From an uncultured Bacteroidia bacterium (GTDB taxonomy: Bacteria; Bacteroidota; Bacteroidia; Bacteroidales; Prolixibacteraceae): a stretch of DNA of 64,000 nt. Below the pieces are notes generated by a model. That model did not search any database. It was given only the letters and a program-made list of their open reading frames with translations, and was not told the DNA's origin. The position numbers and the translations under genes are program-made. Shown one piece after another: positions 35,420 through 46,526 of this stretch; the stretch's first letter is position 1, and each line of letters begins with the position of its first letter. The stretch lies in NCBI GenBank assembly GCA_903918045.1, contig CAIXCY010000225.1, forward strand, positions 42,376 to 106,375, given 5' to 3'.

Positions 35420-35755
35420 TCACAACGATTCCTTTATTTCAAGGAGAAAACCTTTGATCTGCTGCAACTTTTGCACAATTTCGAAAGTATTCTCAGTCTC
35501 GGACTTATTCTCTTTTATTTTAGCCTTTGCCCCTTTGAGGGTCATTCCCCGCTCTTTGACTAAGTGGTTAATCAACGCAAGATGGTTGATATCCTCCAGG
35601 GTATAAAACCGGTCCCCCTTCTTGTTCTTAAAAGGTTTGATTGTGTCAAACTCTTTTTCCCAGAAGCGCAGTGTGGAAGGGGCTAGCCCGAATTTCACGG
35701 CTACTTCTCCGATGGAGTAGTAATGCTTCTCTGATTTCGGTTCCTTGAATGTCAC
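35420..35755 (-). CDS. Short MerR-family transcription regulator
   Basis: The 111-residue protein has a MerR winged-helix DNA-binding domain (YYSIGEVAVKFGLAPSTLRFWEKEFDTIKPFKNKKG at about 11-47) and a short helical tail (about 75-111), with no effector domain. The start codon is GTG at 35753-35755. It is 12 bp downstream of the M23 gene, which suggests co-transcription. Short MerR proteins without effector domains can bind DNA as head-to-tail oligomers (BldC); whether this one does is not known. Confidence 0.9.
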   Translation of the reverse strand: MTFKEPKSEKHYYSIGEVAVKFGLAPSTLRFWEKEFDTIKPFKNKKGDRFYTLEDINHLALINHLVKERGMTLKGAKAKIKENKSETENTFEIVQKLQQIKGFLLEIKESL

Positions 35756-35767
35756 GATAGATAGTTT

Positions 35768-36736
35768 TTAGTCGAAACTTTGTCCCATGTTTGATGAAAT
35801 AGCGATCATCCTTTCGTAATCTGCAGGTGAAAGGTCCTGAAAGTAATAGTTCTGAGGATTAACTTTCACCCCGTTCTTGCTCACCTCGTAGTGAAGGTGT
35901 GGTGCCGTCGAGGTTCCGGTACTGCCCACATAGCCAATTACATCTCCACGGCTTACTTTTTGCCCGATCTGGACATTTATCCGGCTTAAATGGGCATAAT
36001 AACTCTCATAGCCATAACCGTGGTCAATAACCACCGTATTTCCATAACCTGTTTCCCGATCAGCAGCTTTTACAACACCGATTCCTGTTGCAAAAACCTG
36101 AGTGCCAATAGCTGCTGCAAAATCCATCCCATAATGAAACCGAAGAATCTTATAGATCGGATGAATCCGCATCCCCCAACCGGAGGCGGTTCGTTTAAGG
36201 TCATTATTCGAAACGGGCATTATCGAAGGCATACTTGCAATCATTTTCTCTTTGCTTAATGCCATCTTCGCTACCTCATCATACGATTTGGCCTGCACAA
36301 AGACGCGCTTTGAAAGAATATCCAGCTTACGCGTAGTACTGATAATTAAATCGGCATTGTCCATCTCCTCCAGCTTAGAATAGCGGTTCGCACCACCAAA
36401 ACCGGCCATCCTCACTGTTGAAGGGATCGGTTCAGCCTCAAAAATAACCCTGTAAATATTGTCATCCCGATTCTGAATATCTTCAAGAACCTTCGAAATT
36501 TTCTCGAAGTCTTTATTCATCAGGTTGTATTGTGAAAGTAATTGTTCGTTTTGCCGCTTTAAACGCTTCGTTTTTGGAGGATCGAAGAATTGAAGAAAAA
36601 TCAGGAAGAAAATCACCCCTGAAACCAGGCTTGTAGACAAATATCCGAGCATCCGCTTAACCAATGTCTTGATGTTGCGCTCAATTTTGTCAAAGCTTAA
36701 TGTATCAGGATTGAATCTGTAATTGGTTTTACCCAT
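35768..36736 (-). CDS. M23-family metallopeptidase (murein endopeptidase-like)
   Basis: The 322-residue protein has one N-terminal membrane helix (about residues 29-50), a coiled coil (about 55-95), and a LytM domain with the zinc ligands in FHYGMDFAA and the catalytic HLHYEV. Both motifs are intact, so it is probably an active cell-wall endopeptidase anchored in the inner membrane and facing the periplasm. It heads the minus-strand operon and has a full consensus promoter at 36774-36804. Confidence 0.93.
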   Translation of the reverse strand: MGKTNYRFNPDTLSFDKIERNIKTLVKRMLGYLSTSLVSGVIFFLIFLQFFDPPKTKRLKRQNEQLLSQYNLMNKDFEKISKVLEDIQNRDDNIYRVIFEAEPIPSTVRMAGFGGANRYSKLEEMDNADLIISTTRKLDILSKRVFVQAKSYDEVAKMALSKEKMIASMPSIMPVSNNDLKRTASGWGMRIHPIYKILRFHYGMDFAAAIGTQVFATGIGVVKAADRETGYGNTVVIDHGYGYESYYAHLSRINVQIGQKVSRGDVIGYVGSTGTSTAPHLHYEVSKNGVKVNPQNYYFQDLSPADYERMIAISSNMGQSFD

Positions 36737-36773
36737 ATTCTTTCACTCTTTTTTATTTTTGATTCACTATGGT

Positions 36774-36804
36774 CAAAATTAGCGAAATAATCTAATTTTG
36801 CAAA
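36774..36804 (-). promoter_or_regulatory. Promoter of the M23-merR-nif3 operon
   Basis: On the minus strand TTTG (36804-36801) and TAATTTTG (36781-36774) are 19 bases apart, a perfect Bacteroidota promoter, 37 bp before the M23 ATG. On the plus strand TAATTTTG at 36793-36800 could serve alaS, so the two promoters would overlap. Confidence 0.75.
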
Positions 36805-36917
36805 TATTTTGAAAAATCGTGCAGTTGAAGCGGTACAAATCTATACAAATATTCCTTTAATCGAGACCTTATTCGTTGTAAAGCACGATTTTAAAGGTTT
36901 TTTAACTAATAAATAAG

Positions 36918-39536
36918 ATGAATTCAAAACAGGTACGTCAAACATTTCTCGACTTTTTTGCCTCCAAAATGCATACGATAGTCCCTTCAGCTCCTATGGT
37001 GGTCAAGAACGATCCGACGCTGATGTTTACGAATGCAGGGATGAACCAGTTTAAGGATATCTTTCTGGGAAATACCCCGGCAAACAGCCCCCGGATTGCT
37101 GATACTCAGAAATGTCTGAGGGTTTCGGGGAAACATAACGATCTTGAAGAGGTTGGGCACGATACGTATCATCACACGATGTTTGAGATGCTTGGGAACT
37201 GGTCGTTTGGCAATTATTTCAAGAAAGAGGCTATCGATTGGGCATGGGAACTGCTTGTGGATATCTATAAAATACCGGTCGATAAACTTTATGTGACGAT
37301 CTTTGAGGGAGATGAGAAAGATGGCGTTCCAATGGATCTTGAAGCGCATGCGTTCTGGAGCAAATATTTGCCTGAAGATCGTATCCTGAAAGGGAATAAA
37401 AAGGATAATTTCTGGGAAATGGGCGATTCAGGTCCTTGTGGCCCATGTTCCGAAATACACGTGGATATCCGTAATGAGGACGAAAAAGCAAAGATTAGCG
37501 GACGCGATCTTGTCAATGAAGGTCACCCTCAGGTGATCGAAATCTGGAACCTCGTGTTTATCCAGTTTAACCGCAAGGCGAATGGTCAGCTGGAAGAACT
37601 TCCTGCAAAACATGTCGATACCGGGATGGGATTTGAACGGTTATGTATGGTGATTCAGAATAAACAGTCGAATTACGATACCGATGTTTTTCAAAGCGTC
37701 ATTACCCAGATCGGTTACCTTGCCGGAAAGAAATACGGAGCGGAAGAAAAGGCGGATATCGCGATGCGCGTCATCGCCGATCATCTCAGGGCTATATCCT
37801 TTGCGATTACAGACGGGCAATTGCCATCAAACAATAAAGCGGGGTACGTGATTCGGCGTATTCTGCGTCGTGCAGTCCGTTACGGTTACACTTTTCTCGA
37901 TTTCAGGAAACCGTTTATCCACCAGTTGGTACAAGTTCTGGCTGACAATATGGGGAGCGCCTTCCCTGAACTGATCAAACAGCAGGAGCTGGTTGTGAAT
38001 GTGATCCGGGAAGAGGAGGATTCCTTCCTTCGTACGCTGGAAACGGGGATTAAAATGCTCGACAACATTATAGAAGCAACTAAAAAGAAGAACGGATCGG
38101 AGGTAAATGGGAATGTGGCATTTGAACTTTATGATACGTTTGGCTTTCCGCTTGACCTGACCGAACTTATACTTCGCGAGCAGGGACTAACAGTGAACCG
38201 CGACGAGTTCGAACTAGCTATGGAGGCACAGAAAAACCGTTCACGCAGTGCCACTCAGCTTGAAACAGGAGACTGGATCGAGGTGCAGCAGGCAGCGGGT
38301 GAAGGCTTTGTTGGGTATGATATGGTTGAAGCTAACGTTAAGATTAACCGTTACAGGAAAGTCAAAGGGAAAAAAGGGGAGTTTTTTCAGCTGGTTTTTA
38401 ATACAACTCCGTTTTATGCAGAGTCGGGTGGACAGGTAGGCGATTCAGGGGTAATTGAGTTAAATGGAAATAAGGTTGAAATTTTTGATACGGTTAAAGA
38501 AAATAACCTGACTGTGCATCTGGCAAAAGTGCTTCCCGCAAACCCTGAAGGGATCTTTAAGGCCAGTGTTAATGTCAGAAATCGCAGGCTAACTGAGAAT
38601 AATCATACAGCGACTCACCTTCTCGATCACGCGCTGCGGGAGGTGCTTGGAACACATATCGAACAAAAAGGATCTTTGGTTAACCCCGATTCCCTGCGTT
38701 TTGACTTTAATCATTTTCAGAAAGTTACCGATGAAGAGCTGCTCAGGATTCAGCACCGGGTTAATGATTTAATCCGGGCTAACGAAAGGCGAGACGAACG
38801 TCGTGAAGTTCCAATTGGAGAAGCTGAGTCGATGGGCGCTATTGCCTTATTTGGCGAGAAATACGGGGATAAGGTCCGGGTTATTAAATTTGGCAATTCG
38901 GTAGAGTTATGCGGCGGTACTCATGTCGAATCTACCGGAACGATCGGCCAGTTTATTATCCTTTCTGAAGGATCTATTTCTGCCGGTGTGCGACGGATTG
39001 AGGCAATCACAGCAGGCAAAGCCGAGGAATATGTAGAAACCCGGTTGAAAACCTTAAAGGAGGTTTCAGCATTATTCAATAATCCGGCTGATCTCAAAGG
39101 GGCTGTTGAAGATTTATTTGCTAAATATCAGCAACTATCCAGACAGGCTGAAGCATTTGAAAAAGAGAATGCAGGCAACTTAAAGAGGGAGCTTTTGAAT
39201 CTGGTGGAGTCTATTAATGGGATCAATTTTCTTGCACAACAGCTCAAGGTTGATAATTCAGCTATTCTAAAAGATATTGCCTTTCAGCTCAAGGGGGAGA
39301 TCGAAAATTTATTTCTTGTGCTTGCAGCCGAAATAGATGGCAAGGCCAATGTGCATGTGATGATATCTGATAATTTATTGACAGAGAAGGGGATGAATGC
39401 AGGTTCGATTGTTCGTGACCTTGCAAAAGCTGTAAATGGCAGCGGTGGCGGTCAGCCGTTTTATGCCACAGCAGGTGGAAAAGAACCTGCCGGAATACCG
39501 GAGCTCCTTCTAAATGCGCGAAGATTATTGAATTAG
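36918..39536 (+). CDS. alaS: Alanyl-tRNA synthetase
   Basis: The 872-residue class II synthetase has the catalytic domain (about 1-450) starting with [20 protein letters not shown], a tRNA-binding/linker region, the editing domain with [12 protein letters not shown] and the zinc motif [10 protein letters not shown] (about residues 665-680), and the C-terminal oligomerisation/C-Ala domain. All domains are present. It is followed by a strong terminator. Confidence 0.98.
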   Translation: MNSKQVRQTFLDFFASKMHTIVPSAPMVVKNDPTLMFTNAGMNQFKDIFLGNTPANSPRIADTQKCLRVSGKHNDLEEVGHDTYHHTMFEMLGNWSFGNYFKKEAIDWAWELLVDIYKIPVDKLYVTIFEGDEKDGVPMDLEAHAFWSKYLPEDRILKGNKKDNFWEMGDSGPCGPCSEIHVDIRNEDEKAKISGRDLVNEGHPQVIEIWNLVFIQFNRKANGQLEELPAKHVDTGMGFERLCMVIQNKQSNYDTDVFQSVITQIGYLAGKKYGAEEKADIAMRVIADHLRAISFAITDGQLPSNNKAGYVIRRILRRAVRYGYTFLDFRKPFIHQLVQVLADNMGSAFPELIKQQELVVNVIREEEDSFLRTLETGIKMLDNIIEATKKKNGSEVNGNVAFELYDTFGFPLDLTELILREQGLTVNRDEFELAMEAQKNRSRSATQLETGDWIEVQQAAGEGFVGYDMVEANVKINRYRKVKGKKGEFFQLVFNTTPFYAESGGQVGDSGVIELNGNKVEIFDTVKENNLTVHLAKVLPANPEGIFKASVNVRNRRLTENNHTATHLLDHALREVLGTHIEQKGSLVNPDSLRFDFNHFQKVTDEELLRIQHRVNDLIRANERRDERREVPIGEAESMGAIALFGEKYGDKVRVIKFGNSVELCGGTHVESTGTIGQFIILSEGSISAGVRRIEAITAGKAEEYVETRLKTLKEVSALFNNPADLKGAVEDLFAKYQQLSRQAEAFEKENAGNLKRELLNLVESINGINFLAQQLKVDNSAILKDIAFQLKGEIENLFLVLAAEIDGKANVHVMISDNLLTEKGMNAGSIVRDLAKAVNGSGGGQPFYATAGGKEPAGIPELLLNARRLLN

Positions 39537-39552
39537 AAAGATAGGAAACCTG

Positions 39553-39590
39553 AACAATTGCCGGTATGGATTACCGGCAATTGTTTTTTT
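39553..39590 (+). terminator. Rho-independent terminator after alaS
   Basis: AACAATTGCCGGTA (39553-39566) pairs with TACCGGCAATTGTT (39572-39585) around a 5-base loop, and a T run continues to 39590. Confidence 0.9.
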
Positions 39591-39619
39591 CATATATTAG
39601 CACACTTAAATTTACTATC

Positions 39620-42600
39620 ATGAAGAATTTCTATAATTTCCTTTTTTCAATTGGAACAGCCGGGTTTTTACTGCTGCTTTTTGCTTTTTCACTGGCTGCA
39701 GGCACATTTATCGAAAACAGCTATGGTACAGAAGCTGCTCATGCCATGGTCTATAATACCTGGTGGCTTGAGTTGATCCTTATCCTTCTGAGCGCCAATA
39801 TGATTGCCAATTTTTTGAAACACAGAATGTATTCAAAGAAGCGGCTTTCGATGGGGGTCTTTCACCTTGCTTTTGTCCTTATCATTGCAGGGGCCGGTGT
39901 GACCCGCTATTTTGGGAGCGAAGGGGTAGTCCACATCCGCGAAGGTGAGTCTACGAATATCCTGGTCTCAAATCAAACGAAGTTTAATTTCGAAGCGTTA
40001 TACCAGGGTGAACAAAAAAGATTTTCTGACGCAGCCGGGGCGACAGCCCTTGCCGGAAATAAATTGTCCGGTGAGTTAAAAATAGGGGGGAAAGAGATAA
40101 GTGTAAAATCGGTTAGTTACATTGCCGATGCACAACGAAGTATTCAGGAAAATAGTCAGGGTGAGCCGATGATCGAATTGGTCTACTCTTCAGGGGGCGG
40201 AATGAAAAATGAACTTCTCACAATGGGTCAGCTGGTTGCTGCAGGAGGAGTGACGATCGGCTTTAACACCGCTGCCAATGTCCGATTTATACTCAGAGGT
40301 GATAGTCTTAAAATGGCTGCCGATGATGTTATTCACGCCTCCAATATGCAGGCTGAGCAATTACCGGATTGTCCTCCCGGTAAGGAGACTTCCTGCACCG
40401 AACGTCTAATTTATCAGGTAGGGAGCACCTCCATTGTTGTTAAGCGATTTTTAAAGGCTGCACGGGCTGAAGCTGCTGCCGGAAACGGAACCCCTACAGG
40501 CGAGAATGCACTTGTCATAAGGCTTGCTGACAGTCAAAAACAACAAGAGGTTACACTTTGGACCTCTGCTCAAAATGAATCGATGAAATATACCGGAACT
40601 TTTGATGGGGTGAATTACCGGATGTGGGTCGGACCCGAAGAGATCGTACTCCCATTTACATTAAAACTGAAAAATTTCACACTTACAAGGTATCCCGGAT
40701 CAAACAGCCCTTCATCTTATGAAAGTCTGGTTACCCTGACTGATCGGGAAAAGGGGATTAACGAAGATCACCGGATATTTATGAATAATATATTAAATCA
40801 CAGAGGATACCGATTCTATCAGTCCTCCTACGATATGGATGAAAAGGGTACAATCCTTTCGGTAAACGATGACCTTCCGGGAACGCTGATCACCTACCTG
40901 GGATATTTCCTTCTGGCACTGGGAATTCTATTATCGATTTTCAACAAGAACAGCCATTTTTATAACCTGATGAAACGCGCCTCTGCGGGTACAACATTGG
41001 GTTTGTTGCTCCTTATGACAACCGCATTTACAGCTGGCGCCTTTGAACCTCATTCCGTTTCACCGGATATTGCCAAAGATTTTGCCAAGGTATGGGTTCA
41101 GGGGCACGATGGCCGGATAAAGCCGTTCAGTACACTTGCATATGAAATGGTGATGAAGGTTTCCCGCGCGGAGGCTATCTCCGGGCAATTGCCTGAACAG
41201 GTTGTCCTTGGTATGCTGGCCTACCCTCAGGACTGGCAACAGGTAGGGATGATTGCAATCTCTGATGACCAGATTGGCGCTAAACTTGGAGTCCTCGAAG
41301 GAAAAGCATCGTTTAACGATTTTTTTGATCAACAGGGAAACTATAAACTTGCAAATGATGTTCAGATTGCTTTTGGGAAAAAACCGGGCGACCGAAAACT
41401 TTTCGATAACAACGTCATTAAGATAGATGACCGTTTAAATGTTGTATACCAGGTTTATCATGGCGACATGTACAAGTTTTTCCCTTCTCCGGACAAGAAT
41501 GATCTGGTATGGTATACCCCGATATCCCATTTCCCATCAAGCTTCGGTCCTGATTCGGCGCTGGTGGCCAAGGTGTTCCCCACCTTCGTAAACTCGCTGC
41601 GCGACGGAAATCTTGAATCGGCTGGCAAATCGGTTGAGATGATTCTTGGATATCAGCTCCATTACGGTTCATCGCTTATTCCCGGAGAGACAAAACAAGG
41701 CCTTGAAATATTCTACAACCGAATAAATATTTTTAAAAATCTATCCAGTTTGTATTTGTTGCTTGGATTGGCATTGTTTGGGTTTTTCTTCTATTCTGTC
41801 CTTAAGGCTAAGAAATTAAATAAACGGGCAGTTAATTACATCGTCTACGCGTTGTTTGGTGGCTTCTTATTACAGACTTTAGGACTGATCATTCGCGGCT
41901 ATGTTTCAGGCCATTTGCCATGGAGCGATGGATATGAATCAATGATTTACATTGCCTGGGCGGTTATGCTTGCAGGTCTTATCTTTTCGCGCAGCAATCC
42001 GATGGTTCTTGCTGTTTCTGCAATACTCTCCGGGCTTACACTGTTTGTAGCCCAGATGAGCTGGCTGAATCCTGAAATTACCAATCTTGTACCGGTCCTT
42101 AAATCGTACTGGCTGGCAATCCACGTTGCAGTGATCACGGCTAGCTACGGCTTCCTGGGGGTAAGTGCAATTATTGGATTTGTGAATTTGCTCATGGGAG
42201 CATTCCAGACCAAGGCAAACAGCAGCCGTATCCAATTGTCGATTAGTCAGCTCACCCATATTAATGAAGCCTCCATGATCCTGGGGCTTTATCTGCTAAC
42301 AATCGGAACCTTCCTCGGAGGAGTTTGGGCGAATGAATCGTGGGGAAGATACTGGGGATGGGATGCGAAAGAGACCTGGGCGCTTATCAGCGTATTATTC
42401 TACGGATTTATTTCGCACATGAGACTTATTCCCGGTTTCAGGGGGTGGTTTGCCTATAATCTTGCTTCGGTGCTTGGCATGCTCTCTGTCCTTATGACTT
42501 ATCTGGGAGTCAACTACTATCTTTCAGGTTTGCATTCCTATGGCAGTGGAGCAGGACTACAGTTTCCGATTTCAATCGTGGTCTTCTATGGAATGGTTGG

Positions 42601-42652
42601 TGTTATCGCATTTTTGGCATGGAAGAAAAATGGCAACAATAAGGTTATCTAG
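39620..42652 (+). CDS. ccsBA: System II cytochrome c maturation protein, CcsB-CcsA fusion
   Basis: The 1010-residue protein attaches heme to exported apocytochromes c. The N-terminal ResB/CcsB part has membrane helices at about 6-30 and 45-60 and another at about 435-455, with a large periplasmic domain between. The CcsA part occupies the last ~350 residues with the heme-handling motif WGRYWGWDAKETWALI and His-containing segments GHLPWSDGYES, AIHVAVITASYG and GLHSYGSG. The ATG at 39620 (MKNFYNFLFS) gives a normal first helix; the earlier in-frame start at 39566 lies in the alaS terminator. It serves the cytochromes of the 20-29 kb operon. Confidence 0.93.
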   Translation: MKNFYNFLFSIGTAGFLLLLFAFSLAAGTFIENSYGTEAAHAMVYNTWWLELILILLSANMIANFLKHRMYSKKRLSMGVFHLAFVLIIAGAGVTRYFGSEGVVHIREGESTNILVSNQTKFNFEALYQGEQKRFSDAAGATALAGNKLSGELKIGGKEISVKSVSYIADAQRSIQENSQGEPMIELVYSSGGGMKNELLTMGQLVAAGGVTIGFNTAANVRFILRGDSLKMAADDVIHASNMQAEQLPDCPPGKETSCTERLIYQVGSTSIVVKRFLKAARAEAAAGNGTPTGENALVIRLADSQKQQEVTLWTSAQNESMKYTGTFDGVNYRMWVGPEEIVLPFTLKLKNFTLTRYPGSNSPSSYESLVTLTDREKGINEDHRIFMNNILNHRGYRFYQSSYDMDEKGTILSVNDDLPGTLITYLGYFLLALGILLSIFNKNSHFYNLMKRASAGTTLGLLLLMTTAFTAGAFEPHSVSPDIAKDFAKVWVQGHDGRIKPFSTLAYEMVMKVSRAEAISGQLPEQVVLGMLAYPQDWQQVGMIAISDDQIGAKLGVLEGKASFNDFFDQQGNYKLANDVQIAFGKKPGDRKLFDNNVIKIDDRLNVVYQVYHGDMYKFFPSPDKNDLVWYTPISHFPSSFGPDSALVAKVFPTFVNSLRDGNLESAGKSVEMILGYQLHYGSSLIPGETKQGLEIFYNRINIFKNLSSLYLLLGLALFGFFFYSVLKAKKLNKRAVNYIVYALFGGFLLQTLGLIIRGYVSGHLPWSDGYESMIYIAWAVMLAGLIFSRSNPMVLAVSAILSGLTLFVAQMSWLNPEITNLVPVLKSYWLAIHVAVITASYGFLGVSAIIGFVNLLMGAFQTKANSSRIQLSISQLTHINEASMILGLYLLTIGTFLGGVWANESWGRYWGWDAKETWALISVLFYGFISHMRLIPGFRGWFAYNLASVLGMLSVLMTYLGVNYYLSGLHSYGSGAGLQFPISIVVFYGMVGVIAFLAWKKNGNNKVI

Positions 42653-42684
42653 TTTTTAAACACTGAATCTACTTTTTAGAGTGA

Positions 42685-42721
42685 CCCCAGACAGGTTTTA
42701 CAGGACCTGTCTGGGGTTTTT
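42685..42721 (+). terminator. Rho-independent terminator after ccsBA
   Basis: CCCCAGACAGG (42685-42695) pairs with CCTGTCTGGGG (42706-42716), followed by five T. Confidence 0.9.
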
Positions 42722-42856
42722 CGTATGATAATCCTAAATTAAAATATTCGTCCTGTTTATTAAAAGTGTGGAACTTTGGGTTTAAACGGAACAAAAATCA
42801 CCGATTCTCTTGGTTTTTTTCCTGCAATTTTTACTTTTACTAAAAAATGTAAGACA

Positions 42857-44644
42857 ATGGTTGTAAAACGCACTTTTGATATTCTGGAAAACTGTCTTAA
42901 AAACTGTCCCCGTCCGGATGCAGTTTGTGGAAAATACGATAACCAGTGGATTACCTTTAGTACCGAACAGTTTGCCCGTCAATCGGAGCTTCTCGCCATG
43001 GGTCTTATGGCAATTGGTATTCAAAAGGGGGACCGTGTGGCGACAGTTTCCGGCAATCGTCCGGAGTGGAGTTTCGTGGATATGGCTCTTGCCATGACCG
43101 GCGCAGTACACGTTCCGGTCTATCCCACAATCAGCGAAGAGGAGTACCGCTATATTTTCACCCATGCCGAAACCCGTTTTATATTTGTTTCCGATGACAA
43201 GCTTTTTAAGAAGCTGAGCCCAATGATTGGACAAATTGCCAGTCTGGAGCAGGTATTTGTGTTTAACAATGTTACTGGTGCAACAAATATCAAATCACTA
43301 TATGAACTGGGTGAAACCCGTGAACATGAGCTTTCACCGGCTCTTCAGCAGATGAAGCAATCTATTGGCGAGGATGAGATGGCCACAATGATTTATACCT
43401 CTGGGACGACAGGAATTCCTAAGGGGGTGATGCTCTCACACAGGAATTTGGTTTCGAATTTTACTGCCCATGCCAATAATTTCGACCTTGGAACTGCCCA
43501 TAAGTCGATTTCATTCCTCCCGCTTTGTCATATATTTGAACGAATCGTAAATTACAATTTTCTCTATAAAGGGATCGGTGTCTATTATGTAGAGTCCCTG
43601 GCACAGATTATGCCTGCCATTAAAGAGGTTCAGCCACATATTTTCTGTGGCGTACCCCGCTTGCTTGAACGGGTTTACAATAGTATTCTTACGAAGGGAA
43701 AACAATTGAAGGGGATCAAGAAAATGCTCTTTTTCTGGGCCGTCGATCTGGGCCGTGTTTATGAGCATAACATGAAAATGTCTCTCTGGTACCGACTGCA
43801 ACTTGCCATTGCCGATAAACTGATCTATTCCAAATGGCGAGCTGGATTGGGTGGAAATCTGCAAATAGTGGTATCCGGTGGGGCCGCTTTACAGCCCCGG
43901 ATTGCCCGGGTTTTTAGCGCTGCAAAGATCTATGTGCTTGAAGGTTATGGATTAACGGAGACCTCCCCGGTTGTCGCAGTTGGGAACCTGAGAACCCACC
44001 AATTAAAGGTTGGTACAAATGGTCCCGTATTGCCGGGCGTCGAGGTTAAGATTGCGGACGACGGCGAGATCCTAACCAAAGGACCAAACCTAATGTTGGG
44101 ATATTATCGGGAGCCTGAGCTTACTGCCGGGGTGATCGACGAGGATGGATGGTTCCATACCGGTGATATCGGCATTCTGGACGAGGGGAAATATCTCAAG
44201 ATTACAGACCGGAAAAAAGAGATGTTCAAGCTAACCGGAGGGAAATATATTGCACCTCAAATGATTGAGAATAAATTGAAAGAGTCGATGTTTATCGATC
44301 AGGTGATTGTAATCGGAGACCATGAAAAATTCGCCAGTGCGGTGATCTCTCCAAATTTTGAGTACCTTCATGATTGGTGTGCGTCACAACAGATCCTTTA
44401 TAAGGATAATGCGGAGGCAGTAGCTCATCCCAAGGTCCAGTCCGAATTTCTGAAGGAGGTAAAAGAGATCAATAAGACACTTGGTCAACATGAGGAGATC
44501 AAACGATTCCGAATCACCGCCGATTCATGGAGTGCACAAACGGGTGAACTGTCCCAGACATTAAAACTGAAACGAAAGGTTCTGGAGGCTAAATACAAAG
44601 GTCTTATTGAGGAGATATTTGCCCCATCACGCGAAGAAGATTAA
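42857..44644 (+). CDS. Long-chain acyl-CoA synthetase (AMP-forming)
   Basis: The 595-residue ANL-superfamily ligase activates fatty acids with ATP and CoA. It has the P-loop-like MIYTSGTTGIPKGVMLSH, LEGYGLTETSPVVAV, the DGWFHTGDIG motif and the C-terminal catalytic Lys in KLTGGKYIAPQ. Its length and the ITDRKKEMFKL segment are typical of FadD15-like long-chain ligases. The ATG at 42857 is preferred; the frame is open from 42776 without a family-like extension. It stands alone and converges on the next gene. Confidence 0.95.
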   Translation: MVVKRTFDILENCLKNCPRPDAVCGKYDNQWITFSTEQFARQSELLAMGLMAIGIQKGDRVATVSGNRPEWSFVDMALAMTGAVHVPVYPTISEEEYRYIFTHAETRFIFVSDDKLFKKLSPMIGQIASLEQVFVFNNVTGATNIKSLYELGETREHELSPALQQMKQSIGEDEMATMIYTSGTTGIPKGVMLSHRNLVSNFTAHANNFDLGTAHKSISFLPLCHIFERIVNYNFLYKGIGVYYVESLAQIMPAIKEVQPHIFCGVPRLLERVYNSILTKGKQLKGIKKMLFFWAVDLGRVYEHNMKMSLWYRLQLAIADKLIYSKWRAGLGGNLQIVVSGGAALQPRIARVFSAAKIYVLEGYGLTETSPVVAVGNLRTHQLKVGTNGPVLPGVEVKIADDGEILTKGPNLMLGYYREPELTAGVIDEDGWFHTGDIGILDEGKYLKITDRKKEMFKLTGGKYIAPQMIENKLKESMFIDQVIVIGDHEKFASAVISPNFEYLHDWCASQQILYKDNAEAVAHPKVQSEFLKEVKEINKTLGQHEEIKRFRITADSWSAQTGELSQTLKLKRKVLEAKYKGLIEEIFAPSREED

Positions 44645-44671
44645 ATCGTTTCGGTCGTTCCGGCTCCGGTA

Positions 44672-45271
44672 TTATCGTCTTGAATAGCGAAAGTTGCCAA
44701 ATTTAAGTGAAATCACCGCTGCAAAGCCACTTAGGTCTCCTGAAGAAAGGTTTCCGTAAGTAACGCTCCCGGTATAGCGGTAAGTGGTGCCAATTCCCAC
44801 TTTTATATAGCGATGGATATTTGCTTCAATGACCATTCCAGGTTCAGCGAATATAAAGTTTGGACTACCGGTCACAGCAGAAGTATTTCCCGTGATTTGA
44901 AGTTGTCCGACACCAATTGAGAGCGGAAAAGTGAGATGAACTTTCTGCAAGGGCCATACGGTGTATTCAAAATGAACCCCTTCAAACGCCATTTTTAGTT
45001 TTCCGGTACCGATTGAGGCAGGTAAATTGATATTTGTTACCGTAGTTTTATAAACACCACCAAGAGAGATTTTTTTATTGATAATCACCCCAGCCCCCAA
45101 TCCTCCGATCATTGTACGCTGAAGCGCTATCTGGCTGTATTCAAAGGTGGGATTAAGGTATAGCGTCAGGTCTCTGGGCTTGTCCTTGAATAATTTATCC
45201 ATTGGATTGATTTGTCCAGTAAGGGTTTTAACGCCAAAAACTACAAGGGCCAGAACCAATAATATTCTCAT
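44672..45271 (-). CDS. Exported outer-membrane barrel-like protein, unknown function
   Basis: The 199-residue protein has a signal peptide (about 1-19, ending LTGQ) and alternating amphipathic strands separated by Gly-rich turns, ending in a Phe-containing strand (SLKFGNFRYSRR), which resembles a small porin-like beta-barrel. I recognise no named family. It converges on the acyl-CoA ligase gene, 27 bp between stops. Confidence 0.7.
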   Translation of the reverse strand: MRILLVLALVVFGVKTLTGQINPMDKLFKDKPRDLTLYLNPTFEYSQIALQRTMIGGLGAGVIINKKISLGGVYKTTVTNINLPASIGTGKLKMAFEGVHFEYTVWPLQKVHLTFPLSIGVGQLQITGNTSAVTGSPNFIFAEPGMVIEANIHRYIKVGIGTTYRYTGSVTYGNLSSGDLSGFAAVISLKFGNFRYSRR

Positions 45272-45486
45272 TGAAATCTTTTTAGGTTGAAATGTAACTT
45301 GATTTGAAGGTGAAATTATCGTTTTGTTCGAATTATTGGTTCAAATATCGTACCATTTTTGATCAATTCCAACCACTGGGGTCAATGGATAAATTTTCTT
45401 TTTACAATATATTTATTCTTCGATAAATTCGGGACTAATTTTTACTTAAAAGGTTTAATTTTGTCACGCTGAACTTTAATTTGATT

Positions 45487-46413
45487 ATGGAGAAAATTTT
45501 AATCACCGGTGCGACCGGCAATGTGGGATTAAGTACATTGAAGCTATTGGACAGTCGTAATTATCCGGGTATTGAAGTTGTTGCGGCAGTGCGGGATATT
45601 GAACGGGCCAGAAAAACGGAAGGGATTGCTAACTGCAATTTCTGCCATTTTGAGTTTGATGAGCCTTCGACTTATGATAAAGCGCTGGAGGGTGTTACTC
45701 AGATTGTATTAATCCGACCCAATCAGGTTTCGGATGTGTCGCGCTATATTTTCCCTTTTCTTGCCAAAGCCGAGAAGATTGGTGTAAAGCATATCGTTTT
45801 TGTATCAATAGTAGGGGCAGAGAGGAACCGTATCTTTGCCAACCACCGCACTGAAAACCATTTTAAAAAGTTGAGTATCCCCTCAACGATACTGCGTCCC
45901 TCATTGTATATGCAGAATCTTTCCACCCTTCACCGGCATGATATTTTAATCCACGACAGAATTAATATCCCGGCAGGACATGGGTTGGTTAATTATATTG
46001 ATGTCAGAGATGTGGCGGAAGTGATTGTGGCATCGCTGATAAGTCCGGTCACAGGGAGTGAGGCGTATGAACTTACCGGTCCGGAGCCACTTGATTTCAA
46101 CCAGATCGCAAAAATATTTTCTGACGAATTGGGACGGGAAATAAAATATACAAAACCTTCGACTATTAAATTTGTCAGGCAAAAACTTCTGGATAAGAAA
46201 CAGTTGCTTTATGTCCTGACCCTCTCTCTGCTCTATACCGCCGCCCGCTCCGGAAAGATGAACCATACCAATGATGTCATTCGTTCGATAACCGGACATG
46301 ACCCGCGTAATCTTGCCGATTTTATCCATGAATACAGGGATTGCTGGATTAGAAATGACGCGGACAGTGCACCTTTAAAACCCCGTAGCAGGTTGCGCCG
46401 CAGGAGGCTTTAG
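45487..46413 (+). CDS. NmrA/QOR2-like NAD(P)-binding protein
   Basis: The 308-residue atypical short-chain dehydrogenase has the Rossmann motif TGATGNVG at the N-terminus, ILRPSLYMQNL and INYIDVRDVAEVI typical of NmrA-like and QOR2 quinone reductase proteins. The catalytic YxxxK pair is absent, as in the group. ATG 45487 is preferred over TTG 45481. A perfect -7 element (TAATTTTG) lies at 45456-45463. The C-terminus is Arg-rich (PRSRLRRRRL), which is unusual. Substrate unknown. Confidence 0.85.
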   Translation: MEKILITGATGNVGLSTLKLLDSRNYPGIEVVAAVRDIERARKTEGIANCNFCHFEFDEPSTYDKALEGVTQIVLIRPNQVSDVSRYIFPFLAKAEKIGVKHIVFVSIVGAERNRIFANHRTENHFKKLSIPSTILRPSLYMQNLSTLHRHDILIHDRINIPAGHGLVNYIDVRDVAEVIVASLISPVTGSEAYELTGPEPLDFNQIAKIFSDELGREIKYTKPSTIKFVRQKLLDKKQLLYVLTLSLLYTAARSGKMNHTNDVIRSITGHDPRNLADFIHEYRDCWIRNDADSAPLKPRSRLRRRRL

Positions 46414-46526
46414 TTTGATCTGAAATGCAGACTAAAAGCCTTGCATTCAATTTAATTAATAGCTCATTTGTCAGTAAAAATTAGTTTTGATTTCGTTATA
46501 TTTATAGAAATCTAATTTGTACTGAT

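Noticed and set aside
35420..35755. The short MerR protein as the regulator binding the decamer arrays
   Set aside because: The only support is analogy to BldC; it is encoded away from both arrays in a different operon, so the link was not claimed.
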